Shown: piece by piece, positions 9,921 to 19,762 of the stretch | Position numbering within the stretch: position 1 is the stretch's first letter | Layout of the letters: each line of letters opens with the position of its first letter | The notes under the pieces: model-generated | What the model was told of the DNA's origin: nothing | The model's input: the letters and a program-made list of their open reading frames with translations, nothing else | The model's database searches: none | Position numbers and translations under genes: made by a program | DNA from: Rachicladosporium sp. CCFEE 5018 | Taxonomy: Eukaryota > Ascomycota > Dothideomycetes > Cladosporiales > Cladosporiaceae | Assembly (NCBI GenBank): GCA_002077045.2 | Contig: KZ111146.1 | Coordinates: forward strand, 261,521 to 325,520 | Length of the DNA stretch: 64,000 nucleotides | Direction of reading: 5' to 3'

Positions 9921-11325
9921 CTTCTCAATGACAGTACACTCGGTCTAGGTACTGTGCTGGAAGAGGTGTGCGAAGCTTGAGATGGTCGGTGATTACGAGG
10001 AGAAGGAGTAGGCAGCGGATGTATACACAGATGCGACCGACGAGCACGTGCAACGAGTTGCGCACAGTCCGTGATTTCAGCTGATGATGCGACTTCTGAT
10101 CGTACGAGTGAAGTTCAGTTCTTTCCTAGGTCTATCGCCACAGCGAGAATGACATCAGTCAGTGCGAGGCAACAGTATTCGTGAGATGCAAATGCGAAGT
10201 CGCTGTTGAGCCCTTACATCTCATACAACGAGCAACAGTAATGCGTAACCGATTCGCGCCCATGGTATCTGATCTTGATTCTCATGCAGCCGGACGCGGC
10301 GGTAGTCAAGGCGAGAGCTGCGAGTCCACGTATTAGACAAGCACATACAGCAGACGACGATGAGATCTTACTTGGCGACCTGTTGTCAGGTTTGCGCAGC
10401 CCCAAGAGAGGCCATGATGCCAAAGCCATACGATTCGGGGCCGATCCGACATCTCATGAAGCAGTCTCGCCACCTGCAGAAGCCATCTTTCTCCCTTGGT
10501 GTTTCATCGCAACATCTCCCACCACCACCCTCTCACCGGCCCCTCCCCCCACCGCCGCCCAACCCCGGCACNNNNNNNNNNNNNNNNNNNNNNNNNNNNN
10601 NNNNNNNNNNNNNNNNNNNNNNNNNNNNNNNNNNNNNNNNNNNNNNNNNNNNNNNNNNNNNNNNNNNNNNNCATCTTCTCAATGACAGTACACTCGGTCT
10701 AGGTACTGTGCTGGAAGAGGTGTGCGAAGCTTGAGATGGTCGGTGATTACGAGGAGAAGGAGTAGGCAGCGGATGTATACACAGATGCGACCGACGAGCA
10801 CGTGCAACGAGTTGCGCACAGTCCGTGATTTCAGCTGATGATGCGACTTCTGATCGTACGAGTGAAGTTCAGTTCTTTCCTAGGTCTATCGCCACAGCGA
10901 GAATGACATCAGTCAGTGCGAGGCAACAGTATTCGTGAGATGCAAATGCGAAGTCGCTGTTGAGCCCTTACATCTCATACAACGAGCAACAGTAATGCGT
11001 AACCGATTCGCGCCCATGGTATCTGATCTTGATTCTCATGCAGCCGGACGCGGCGGTAGTCAAGGCGAGAGCTGCGAGTCCACGTATTAGACAAGCACAT
11101 ACAGCAGACGACGATGAGATCTTACTTGGCGACCTGTTGTCAGGTTTGCGCAGCCCCAAGAGAGGCCATGATGCCAAAGCCATACGATTCGGGGCCGATC
11201 CGACATCTCATGAAGCAGTCTCGCCACCTGCAGAAGCCATCTTTCTCCCTTGGTGTTTCATCGCAACATCTCCCACCACCACCCTCTCACCGGCCCCTCC
11301 CCCCACCGCCGCCCAACCCCGGCAC
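9918..11325. repeat. Exact 654-bp direct repeat flanking a 100-N gap
   Basis: 9918-10571 is repeated at 10672-11325, with the gap between. I read through both and found no difference. The repeat contains the intergenic sequence between the F-box-like gene at 9003-9920 and PRP11, plus the last codons of PRP11. Two contigs that overlap but were not merged would look exactly like this. The true spacing between the genes is then about 0.6 kb rather than 1.4 kb. No gene is seen inside; the open frames there cross the N run or have no family features. Confidence 0.85.
10572..10671. other. Assembly gap, 100 N
   Basis: An exactly 100-base N run, the conventional placeholder for unknown length. It is flanked by the same sequence on both sides. 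Confidence 0.99.
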
Positions 11326-12009
11326 CCCACTATACCTCTCCTCCCGATCCGTCTTAAAAGTAACCTGCACCCAAAACTCCCTACTGTCCACATCCCACCA
11401 ACTCCAGAACTTCTCCTCCCTGCGATCCACATCCCTAGCCTGCACCTTGAACCCACATGTCTCGTAAGGCTCCGCCGCAACGAGCAAATATTGAAATGCC
11501 TTATCCGGCGGATCCTCGATCTTCTGCTCGTAGGCGCTCATGAAGCGCACGCGGGGTACGACGCCGGGGGAGATCTCGGGGTACTGAAGTTGGAATGTGA
11601 GGCCTTGTTGGCGGGTCAAGGGGTCCTTGGTTTTTGTGATTTTGTAGCCTGGCCGGCCGATCTTGACGGTGTTTTTGCGGACCTGCACCGCATTCGCGCC
11701 CGTGAACTGCGCATCCCCTTCCCTCGCTTTGCCGAATGCTGCGTCCTTCGCGGCACGTCGTGCAAGGTTAGTTTGATGTTTGCGGCCCTGTGTGTGCGCG
11801 AGGTAGGAGCCGTCGTTCTGGTGGACCGTCAAGCAGAGCCGGCATTCGAAGGAGCCGACGTGGTTTTTGAAGAAGTAGGGGTCTTTGTCTAGGTCTATCG
11901 TTTCGAGGGCGAGTTTGCGCAGGCGTTCGCGGCGGTCGGCGTTGGATGCACTCTGGGAGGCGACGCCGCCGCCGCCGAATTTGGAGCCGGCGCGGTTTTG
12001 GTAGTCCAT
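11287..12009 (-). CDS. PRP11: Splicing factor 3a subunit 2 (PRP11/SF3A2)
   Basis: A single exon of 240 residues begins MDYQNRAGSKFGGGGVAS. It has the family's C2H2 zinc finger CRLCLTVHQNDGSYLAHTQGRKH (about residues 55-78, reading FECRLC...HQTNLARR) and the domain with GRPGYKITKTKDP, GLTFQLQYPEI and CGFKVQARDVD. The C-terminus ends in a short Gly-rich tail. SF3A2 is part of the U2 snRNP SF3a complex and is needed for prespliceosome assembly. Length and motif order are as expected for the fungal protein. Two further splicing-associated genes, PRP40 and a GPATCH1-like gene, lie at the other end of the window. Confidence 0.92.
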   Translation of the reverse strand: MDYQNRAGSKFGGGGVASQSASNADRRERLRKLALETIDLDKDPYFFKNHVGSFECRLCLTVHQNDGSYLAHTQGRKHQTNLARRAAKDAAFGKAREGDAQFTGANAVQVRKNTVKIGRPGYKITKTKDPLTRQQGLTFQLQYPEISPGVVPRVRFMSAYEQKIEDPPDKAFQYLLVAAEPYETCGFKVQARDVDRREEKFWSWWDVDSREFWVQVTFKTDREERYSGVPGLGGGGGRGR

Positions 12010-12492
12010 GATGATGATGGAGGGTTCGGGGAAGTGTCCGAGTGGGAGGTGATGGGGTTTGAGGCATCCACGTGAGAGAAGTGAGGTTCGCGGCTAGTGC
12101 CAAGACATATGAGCTTGACCAACGATCTTGGTAAGACCAAGTGCCAAAGCGAGGTCGAAGGGCCAGACGAGTGCTTCAGTGTCTTGTTTGCGTCATTATA
12201 TATGTATGCACACGAAGCTAAGACGACCTCGTGACTTCCCTACCACGCCCCACGCAAGTATTCGCGTGAATTCATTCCTTCATATGCATATCCATCCAAT
12301 TTCCATACCATGAGCCAGCCGTAACCCTTGCGCCAGCATGTTCTCACCCCACAGCGTTCTTTCGTTCTCCCAAGTCGAGCCGTTGCATTTCGTACAGCCA
12401 AGAACGCCATATCAACACCCTCGAGCGTGCCAGCTCAGAGATCTCCCCTCGACTCAGAGAACTTACCCAGGAATCACCAAGCCGCATCAGTC
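12010..12492. other. Intergenic upstream of PRP11
   Basis: Nothing recognised beyond AT-rich and pyrimidine-rich stretches consistent with a promoter and a 3' end. Confidence 0.4.
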
Positions 12493-13416
12493 TTATGATG
12501 CGGCCTCTGCACTAGGTGCCTGCGCAGTCCCCTCAACGGGCTTAGGCGTCTCACTCCTCCTCAGCCCACTCTCAGGTTTCGGCGTTTCCTCTCGCGTTGG
12601 AATGCTGCCCAGCTCCGCGCCCTGACCACTCTGTCCCCGTTTCCGCGCGCCAAAATGCCATTTGTCACTTGTCTTTGCTTCAGCTCCAGCTGTAGTTTGT
12701 TGAGTGTCATTTGAATTGGAGTCTGTAAGGCGGGCGAAGAGTCCGCGCTTCTTTGCTGGCATAGGTTTGGGATCTTCAAGCCCGACATCCTCGAAGTCCT
12801 CTTCTTTCGTTGTTTGTGGCACAGCCTGCACTTGCTGGGAAGATGGAAGCGGCGATCTGGCAAATGTCGCGCTACTACGAGGGAGGGGTTGGAATGCGCG
12901 GCTGTCGAGTGATGCGCGAGGTCGCGTGCCTTCATTGGGGCCGATCACAGGAGAGCGGCCAGAGATATCCTGCAGTGGATTGTCAGCGCTTCGTCAATAC
13001 GCTGTGCGCAGGTGAGGGGGCATACAAAGGACCGTCGGTACGAGTCAAACGACTCTCTCGAGATGTTGAAAGGCTCGGTATCAGCGAGCAAACTTCGATG
13101 CGCGCTGCTTGTCGTAGTCGTACTCCGCGATGAGCCTCCTCGTCCCCAGAAGGTCTTCTTCTCTTCGCCAGGTGACGGCGGTAGACATACGCCTGAGTCG
13201 TTGATCTCTGTGTTGCGCAAATGTCTCAGCCATTGCGCTTCGCGATCATGTCTGCGGCACATGCTACTCACCACTCAACTTATACTCTACCCTTGCCTTC
13301 TCCTCGCGCGAGATGTCCAGTGAAGGCCTTACGCTCCCAGGTTTCTCATCATTGACCGCTGTGGCAGGCCGGACGTTCTCGTCCTTCGTTCGGAATGGAT
13401 TGCGTATGATCGGCAT
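12493..13416 (-). CDS. Conserved hypothetical protein of filamentous ascomycetes
   Basis: I reconstruct three exons (13416-13272, 13207-13026, 12969-12493) encoding 267 residues. Introns of 64 and 56 nt keep frame. The protein begins MPIIRNPFRTKDENVRPATA, then SREEKARVEYKLSEINDSGV, LLADTEPFNISRESFDSYRR, SFDISGRSPVIGP, and near the end KKRGLFARLTDSN and KWHFGARKRG. This motif order looks like an uncharacterised family I associate with Pezizomycotina; I cannot assign a function. The protein is mostly polar and probably disordered, with short conserved islands. No membrane segment or signal peptide is present. Confidence 0.7.
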
Positions 13417-14441
13417 GATCGTTAGTACTCTTCAACTCTGCAGTCGCAAAAGATGTCCGCAGTGTTTGTTCCAGTGTTTGGACCGAATACACTGTCGGAA
13501 CACACCCCGCGATCAAAGGTCTAACGCTTCTGGCGGGATGGATGGGGAGAGATGGGCGGGTGGATCAATCAGACGCAGCCCTATCGGCAGATATCCCGGT
13601 GCAATCTCTGGGGTGTATTGCTGATGAGGTGGGATGCGTGGCCGAGATACTGTAGTATGCGAATGCGATATGATATCCCCAAATGCGCAATGTTGCTGAG
13701 CAAGATGAAGTCAAGATAGAGACAATACCGTCAATCCTAAGTCAATCCACCCGGATGCACGGCAAGCGTAGACCAAGCATTGGGGAGGAAACGCCGATTC
13801 TATGACGGTCCTTTCCAAATACCCAGAATCTTGCGCCGGGACTACTTGTTACTTGCTACTGCGAGGTACACGGTTGGTGGCGCAACCAATGTGATGTCTC
13901 AAATCATGCTGTCGGGACTCGGCGGATGCAGTCATGCGGTTGGCCGTTTTGTGCGATGGGAGGGTGTGAAGCACGGAGGCGGACGAGCCGAGGAGGTTTG
14001 GATGAGAAGACGAGATGAACGATTGGGTTCCTGCATTAGGCAAGCCGGGGTCGACATGATGTTGTGGGACTTCATCTGAATGGAATCATCTCTCTACGCT
14101 GCTACCAAATTGGAGTGTGCGTGTAACATTCGCGTAGCTCCCACCATTGAGCTGGCAGGGCGCAGCGTGAGCGACCTGGTGCCAGAGCGTACCCATTGAT
14201 CGAGCTGGCAACCTGAGTCATCGATCGTTCGTTGGTTTTGCTCGCGAATGGGCCGAAGACGGGCTCGAAGGGCGACAAGTAGATGAGGTGAAGTGAATTG
14301 AGTACTTGGAGCATTGCTCAAGCTGTGACTGCGTTCTAATCTCTATCTGTGTCTCTTCTTGTTCAAGTATAGCCAACGCCACACCATGCGATCTCCGTTG
14401 GGTATCAGTATTCATGCTCTCGCGTCGATCAAACAATCAGC
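13417..14441. other. Intergenic, about 1 kb
   Basis: It lies between the start of the preceding hypothetical gene and the stop of the Sir2-family gene. Short frames on both strands show no similarity I recognise, and no tRNA-like B box was found. Confidence 0.4.
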
Positions 14442-16013
14442 TCAAGCCACGATCTCGATTACATCCACTCCCGCTTCAATTGTCGAAGCCTTCTCTTCCT
14501 CCGTCTCCTCGCCTGTTTTGACCAAGCGCCACACACCAGCATTCTCCCCGACCTCGACCACCCTCAGCTGACTCTCAGGCTCGTCACCCTGACCCTTCAG
14601 CGCCTCCCAACCCGCCTTCCTGCACAACTCCCCAACAACCTCATCACACTCCCCAAGCACCTGCACATCAAACTCAATATGCCTGCACGCCTCCCTGCCG
14701 ACATACACGACCGGCACACTGCCCCTCCCAGCCTCAGCAAGTGCGTCAGGCATCTCAGCCACAGGGCCAACTTGCATGGAAGTCCCGATCACAAGCACCA
14801 GGTCCGTGATTTTCTTGTCTTCAGCGAAGAGCTTGAAGAATGTGTCTGGCAGCGTTTCGCCAAAGAACGTAATGCCCGGCTTCATCACACCTGGGGAGGG
14901 GAGGTCATCGGGCTCAGAGTCGTCATCGTAGCCGCCGTCGAAGTCGCGGGCTTTCGGCTTGGGTTTCGAGGACATTGTGCTGGTGGCCGCAGCGGCGATA
15001 GAGTCAAGACACTCGCGGCACTTAGCCACTCGCTTTGCTCTGATGTCGTCAAAGATCTCCTCGCCAGGCACTTGATGCTTACACTTCCTGCAACTTGCTG
15101 TAGCGAAGCTTCCATGACACTGCAACAAACGATCCGAGGAGATACCCGCGAGACGCTCGATGTTATCGATGTTCTGCGTGTAATTCCTCAGAAGCTTGCC
15201 TTTGTCTTGAAGCTTGCGAATGAAGTCGTGGGTAGGGGTATATGCATCGTTCTTAGGTAAAATGTCCGCTGCGAGTGAGTAGAACACGCTCGGGTCGTGG
15301 TCGAAGTTGAAGATGTCGAACACTTCCTCGGGCTCCGCCATGCCCAAGTCGCGTAGCTTTGCGTAGAATCCTCCATCCTTTGATCTGAAGTCCGGAATGC
15401 CGAGTGAAGTCGATATGCCAGCGCCAGTAATGACAAGCACTTTGCTGCTGGACTTCAGCAAGTCTACAACATCATCGATTGTATTGAAATGAGGCAGCTT
15501 GGCGCGCCTGTGGCATAGCTGGTGCAGATAGTTTCGAGCATAGTCAACATATTCCAATCCTTCTTCCTCAGCCCAGTCGGGATCGATCCCAACAGCGAGA
15601 GCGAACGACTCAAGATCCAGGTCTTCATCCGGCAACGTCTGGTGCTCGAAGGTTTCCATGCCCTCGCGCCGAAGTTGAGCGAAGAGCTCGTCGACTTCTT
15701 CGCGCGTGAGTCGATCGTCGTCATCCTCGTCTCCGTTACTCGCATCGTCGCCTGCAGTCTCGTCGTGGTCGGCGATGTAACCGTTGCCAGAATGATCGAC
15801 AGCGGTGTTGCTTCGGCCGTTATTGATGGGTGCAACCTCAGTCAAATCGATCACCAGTCCGCCTCCAAGATCAGAAGTCGTACTGTGCTGATCCATAGGC
15901 GCTATACTTGGCGGCGTCGGTCTCTGTGGCGACGGATGTTGTAGAATGTGGACGCTACTGCCCTCGCTCGGCGCTCTCTTGCGTTTGAGTGATGGGAGGT
16001 CCATGTCGTTCAT
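14442..16013 (-). CDS. NAD-dependent protein deacetylase, Sir2/Hst1 class
   Basis: A single exon of 523 residues. The sirtuin core starts at about residue 190 with GAGISTSLGIPDFRS (197-211), then TQNID (279-283), the catalytic His in LQCHGS (His300), zinc cysteines C308, C311, C332 and C335, and a C-terminal Rossmann part with ITFFGETLP and LVIGTSMQVGPVAE. An acidic N-terminal region (residues 75-150) precedes the core, and an acidic insert of about 35 residues follows the zinc site. The N-terminal block LFAQLRREGM...LESFALAVGIDP resembles the Sir2/Hst1 branch rather than Hst3/4. The family deacetylates histones and other proteins in silencing. It is followed on the same strand by genes of unrelated function. 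Confidence 0.9.
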   Translation of the reverse strand: MNDMDLPSLKRKRAPSEGSSVHILQHPSPQRPTPPSIAPMDQHSTTSDLGGGLVIDLTEVAPINNGRSNTAVDHSGNGYIADHDETAGDDASNGDEDDDDRLTREEVDELFAQLRREGMETFEHQTLPDEDLDLESFALAVGIDPDWAEEEGLEYVDYARNYLHQLCHRRAKLPHFNTIDDVVDLLKSSSKVLVITGAGISTSLGIPDFRSKDGGFYAKLRDLGMAEPEEVFDIFNFDHDPSVFYSLAADILPKNDAYTPTHDFIRKLQDKGKLLRNYTQNIDNIERLAGISSDRLLQCHGSFATASCRKCKHQVPGEEIFDDIRAKRVAKCRECLDSIAAAATSTMSSKPKPKARDFDGGYDDDSEPDDLPSPGVMKPGITFFGETLPDTFFKLFAEDKKITDLVLVIGTSMQVGPVAEMPDALAEAGRGSVPVVYVGREACRHIEFDVQVLGECDEVVGELCRKAGWEALKGQGDEPESQLRVVEVGENAGVWRLVKTGEETEEEKASTIEAGVDVIEIVA

Positions 16014-16413
16014 CGAAGTGTTGTTCCCATGGGTCTTGGTGTTTCACAACACGTTCATTATTGTCGCACACTTGGCAGGCATCGCGTCCTACATCTTAAG
16101 CTGGCGTAGCAAGGGCGATCGAGGAGGGCCAGCGCGCGGGCTGTCCCGCATTGATCGATGAGGTTCACGAAGAGTCTACGGGCACCAGCGATTTTCGACA
16201 GATATCGATATACGGGAGGGATGTTTATGGGAACATGGTGAGCCGTTGGTGTTGCAGCTATTGATACTGCCCCTTCAGGCCACGCACGAAGCATAAGTGA
16301 GAACGCACCTATGTGCGCCACTCAACGGGGTCCATGCCTAGTCCTAGACCCCGCTGCTGCCCTCATATTTCATGATCGCGTACTTCTCAACGCCCTGTCG
16401 CAAAGTCAATAGT
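16014..16413. other. Intergenic
   Basis: Nothing recognised between the Sir2-family start and the bHLH stop codon. Confidence 0.4.
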
Positions 16414-17993
16414 CTACCCGCTCAAGAGGTCCCGGACACTCATCCCACCCTCGCCCCGCCTTTCATCCCCTGCCCTTGCTCCACCGCCCCCATTAATACC
16501 CCTCCACTGCCTTCGATCACTGTTCAGCATCAACAGGGCCGCAGTAGCTTCCTGGTCCATCTCATGCTCACTCCGCTTCTTCTCCCTCACCTCTGCCACT
16601 CCGGCGACAGTACTGCTCGGCCTCCGCTTCCCAGCTAACAGTTCCGTAGCGTTCTCAGCCACTTGTCGGAGCTGATACTGTGAGTCCAGGGGCTTCAGCG
16701 CTGGACTTCCAAGTCCGAAGGTCCCGCTCCCAAAGTGCAGAGGCTGGTGGTGTAATTGCGGACCGAAGGCTGGGGATGTGGCGTTTGAGTGGAAATATGG
16801 GCTGTAGCTTGCTTGGCTAGCAGAGGACATGGAGTAATGGCGTCCACCCGGGAAAGTCAAGGGCGAAGCTGACGTTGTCGTCGAGGTGATCTGGGACAGG
16901 GAGGGCAGTGAGACGAGACTAGAGGAGTGTTCTAGGCCGGCTGTCGCTGGCGTTGAGGCAGCAGAAGGGATTTGTGGGGTATTGGTGGCGTCTGGGTCGT
17001 CGTCCATCTCCTCGTCAGAGTCGAGATCCTCCTCTGCTTGGCGCAGAGCTGGCGCGGACTTAGTCGGAGCTGGTCCTGAACGGGGCGATGTGCTGTTCTG
17101 CAATTGTAGATCCGAGACGCATTGCTCGAGGTACCGGAGATAGTCAATGCTTGCCTGTACAGCTTATCAGCGTCCGGGCTACAAGCGCAAACATGCTCTG
17201 ACCCCTCCTGCGGGCACGAGCACACGGCTATTGCTGCTCTTAGGTGCCCCATGAAAGCCAGTTTCTCGCGCAAACGCCCTTGGGAACTAAGACAATTGTA
17301 CGAAGACATGATCGGAAGGGGAGAGCAGAATTCCCGTAAAAGCGCATAGATACGTCGACTTACCTGCAATATGGCGAGCTTATGCATCTCCTGGCCCTTG
17401 CACGCAGGCACCATGTCCTTCAGAACCCCGAACTCTTCGTTCATCTTCGACCTCCTCCGTCGTTCGATCAAGCTGTGCGCCGTCTTTCGTGCGATCTTGC
17501 GCCCTGCGGCTGTAGAACCTGCTCCACTCTTCTTTCTCCCTCCACTTGCTTGGGCTGTCGTAGCCGCACCTGCTGTAGTCGTCCCTGACTTGAACGCGCC
17601 GGGGAGAGCATCATCCGGGACCCCATCTTCCGACGGCTTCATCTGAATGATCTTCCTACTTCGCGTCGGTGGAGGAGGTAACGTGAAGTCCTCTCTCGTG
17701 ATCACACCTCCTTCGGCGAGGGTACTCTTGGCCTTCTTCTTACTCGATTCGACCGATATGCCAGCTCCGGGAGAGACAGGCCGCCAACTACTGTCCGAGC
17801 CATTCTTAGAGGACGTGGTGGACGTACTGCTCGCGCGATCGCCATCTGGGAAAGCCGCAGGCGGTAGATTGAAAGGCGCATGTGAACCCGCAGCGAGGAA
17901 GCCGTCCTTGCCGCGAAGGTCACTGGAAGAGCTCGGAGTAGGCGGAGGAGCTGGCCGTGGCATGATGGGACCTAGAATGGGATGGCGCGCCAA
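16414..17993 (-). CDS. bHLH transcription factor
   Basis: Two exons (17993-17364 and 17154-16414) encode 456 residues, with a 209-nt intron starting GTAAGT. The basic helix-loop-helix spans the junction. ARKTAHSLIERRRRSKMNEE is the DNA-contacting part, with the H/E/R pattern of E-box binders. The loop contains KDMVPACKGQEMHKLAILQ, and exon 2 continues ASIDYLRYLEQCVSDLQLQ, a second helix with a short coiled coil. The intron cuts precisely inside helix 2. N- and C-terminal regions are low-complexity, Ser/Pro-rich, with an acidic patch (DLDSDEEMDDDPD). Similar fungal proteins act in metabolic and developmental control, but no specific orthologue can be named from this alone. A further small intron inside the long intron is possible. 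Confidence 0.85.
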
Positions 17994-18546
17994 ATAGGCA
18001 GACGAAGTGTAGGAAGCTATGGTGGGCGATCGGGACGATTTCTCAATAAACGGCGACAGTGAACTTCATGTACGCACAGTGCAGGGTGTTCTGGCTTTCC
18101 CCGAACTGCAGAGCCGTTGAGCGAGTAAGTGCGAGGCATGGTGGGACGTGTGGCAGAGAGAAAGCGAAGACTGGTAACCATGGAGCATCAGGAAGGGCAC
18201 GCGACACAGGTGCTCGGGCTAAGGTCTCTGATTGGGTGCGCGTCTGCGTACCACGTGCTCAAAATCATTCGGTTTCATCGCTTTGCTTTTGCCGTCGAGC
18301 TACCGGGATGTGGTGCGTTCTGGAGCCGTTACATTGTCTTTGATAGCAAAGAGGTTGAGTGTGGATGAAATGGTGGAGGAAGGAACGAAGTCGAACGTGG
18401 ATGGCAAGAGCAATCAAGAGTGTCACGTGCTCGCTTGGCAATTATTGCTATGAACGTCTGTCCGGCTGTCTACTCATCCTGCTGCTGCACGCAGAGCCTA
18501 AGAGCTGTGGATGGATAACAGCATGTTCCCCACGGACCATAAAATA
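17994..18546. other. Intergenic
   Basis: The promoter side of the bHLH gene and the 3' side of the next ORF. Nothing specific is recognised. Confidence 0.4.
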
Positions 18547-19653
18547 CTACCATGCCACGTACTCCCACCTCCCGTCTCCAGAGAACCCCATACACAGAAC
18601 ACCAGTCCTGTGATCTCGATGTACTCCAGGCATGAATACGCTCGAGCCACAGACTCGACATACAAACCCCATGCCAGGTCGGAAGATATACCCAGAAGTG
18701 GTTGTAGGCACTACACAGTGATCTGTGAGGTTCGCAGCCGTATAGTGCGGCGCAGGAGCTGGATGAGCATGTGTGTGTTGCGTCGGAAGGGCGTAGTGAG
18801 CGGTTGACTGTCCCGAGAGAGGGACATAGTGGGCATAAGGATTTTGAGAGGGTGCAGCGTAGTGTGCATGTGGGTGCTGCTGCGGATGCAAGATAGTAGG
18901 TTGCGCTTGCATCGAGCGGGGAGCGTTGAGCCCAGCATAGTTTACGTTCAGATTTGGTGGTGGGCGCGCGTAGCGATGCTTTACTTCGCCCGTTCGGGCG
19001 TGAAATGCGTACTGTGGAGGGTACGGGAAAGGATCTGCAACTGCTCTAACTGCTGGACGCTGGGAATCAGAGCCCGCAACATGTGGCACCGCATCTGTGG
19101 TGACAGATACTTGAGACTCTGCAGCCGGGGCTGATGTCCATGTACTTGTGGTGGCGTCGGCATGGTTGAGCTGCAGGGCTGACGGTGCAATGGTGGATCC
19201 CGGTGGTGGTACTTGCGATTCGACTTGCTGCTGGGAGTCTGTGGTAGGTGGCGCGGCCGGTACGCTGATGGAATGTCCAATCGCACCAGAAGCCGAACCT
19301 GATGTCGCGTCGTTCACGGGACCGGTAGGGGTTTCGCTCTGCTTATGGTCGAAGTCGAACAGCGGCTCCAGTGGCATGTGCAGCGTGCTCCAATACTCAA
19401 ACCCCAGATCACCTGGTTGCAATTGCTCTGCCCTTCCTTTACCCTTGTCGCCACTCAGACTGACGGTCCTCGGTACATTCGAGTCCATCTGTCGGAGCTG
19501 CAACCCAGTCGACGATGTCCTCTTCCTCCTCGGCGGCATTGAAGGCTGCGGCGAACGACCAGGCAAGTGGAACGTCTCCCACAACATCACATCCGCGGCA
19601 TCGTGCATTGACGTCCGTCTACTCTGCATCTCAACCGCGCCGCTGGACTGCAT
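18547..19653 (-). CDS. Unrecognised ORF with low-complexity body and Cys/His C-terminus; possibly an extension of the neighbouring regulator
   Basis: The frame is open from about 20088 down to 18547, but only the part from roughly 19725 looks protein-like. Met codons lie at 19779 and 19653; the latter is used here (368 residues) because the former overlaps the stop of the Zn2Cys6 gene. Visible features are an N-terminal NADFSAELDRLFNEPANV stretch just upstream of this Met, a Ser/Gln/Pro-rich middle, a His/Ala/Tyr/Pro-rich segment with repeats such as HAHYA and NPYAHY, and a compact end with FVCRVCGSS, VHRDHRTGVLC and GRWEYVAW. The spacing CX2C...HX2H...C could bind zinc. A possible splice (GT in the final codons of the regulator to ...CATCACAG before GTCACTCC) would fuse it in frame to TF1. 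The function is unknown. Confidence 0.4.
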   Translation of the reverse strand: MQSSGAVEMQSRRTSMHDAADVMLWETFHLPGRSPQPSMPPRRKRTSSTGLQLRQMDSNVPRTVSLSGDKGKGRAEQLQPGDLGFEYWSTLHMPLEPLFDFDHKQSETPTGPVNDATSGSASGAIGHSISVPAAPPTTDSQQQVESQVPPPGSTIAPSALQLNHADATTSTWTSAPAAESQVSVTTDAVPHVAGSDSQRPAVRAVADPFPYPPQYAFHARTGEVKHRYARPPPNLNVNYAGLNAPRSMQAQPTILHPQQHPHAHYAAPSQNPYAHYVPLSGQSTAHYALPTQHTHAHPAPAPHYTAANLTDHCVVPTTTSGYIFRPGMGFVCRVCGSSVFMPGVHRDHRTGVLCMGFSGDGRWEYVAW

Positions 19654-19762
19654 TAGCTGACTGACGCCCTCGACGTTCGCCGGCTCGTTGAAAAGCCTGT
19701 CGAGCTCCGCGCTGAAGTCTGCATTCAAAGGAGTGACCTGTGATGCAAGCTTAGCAAGATTG

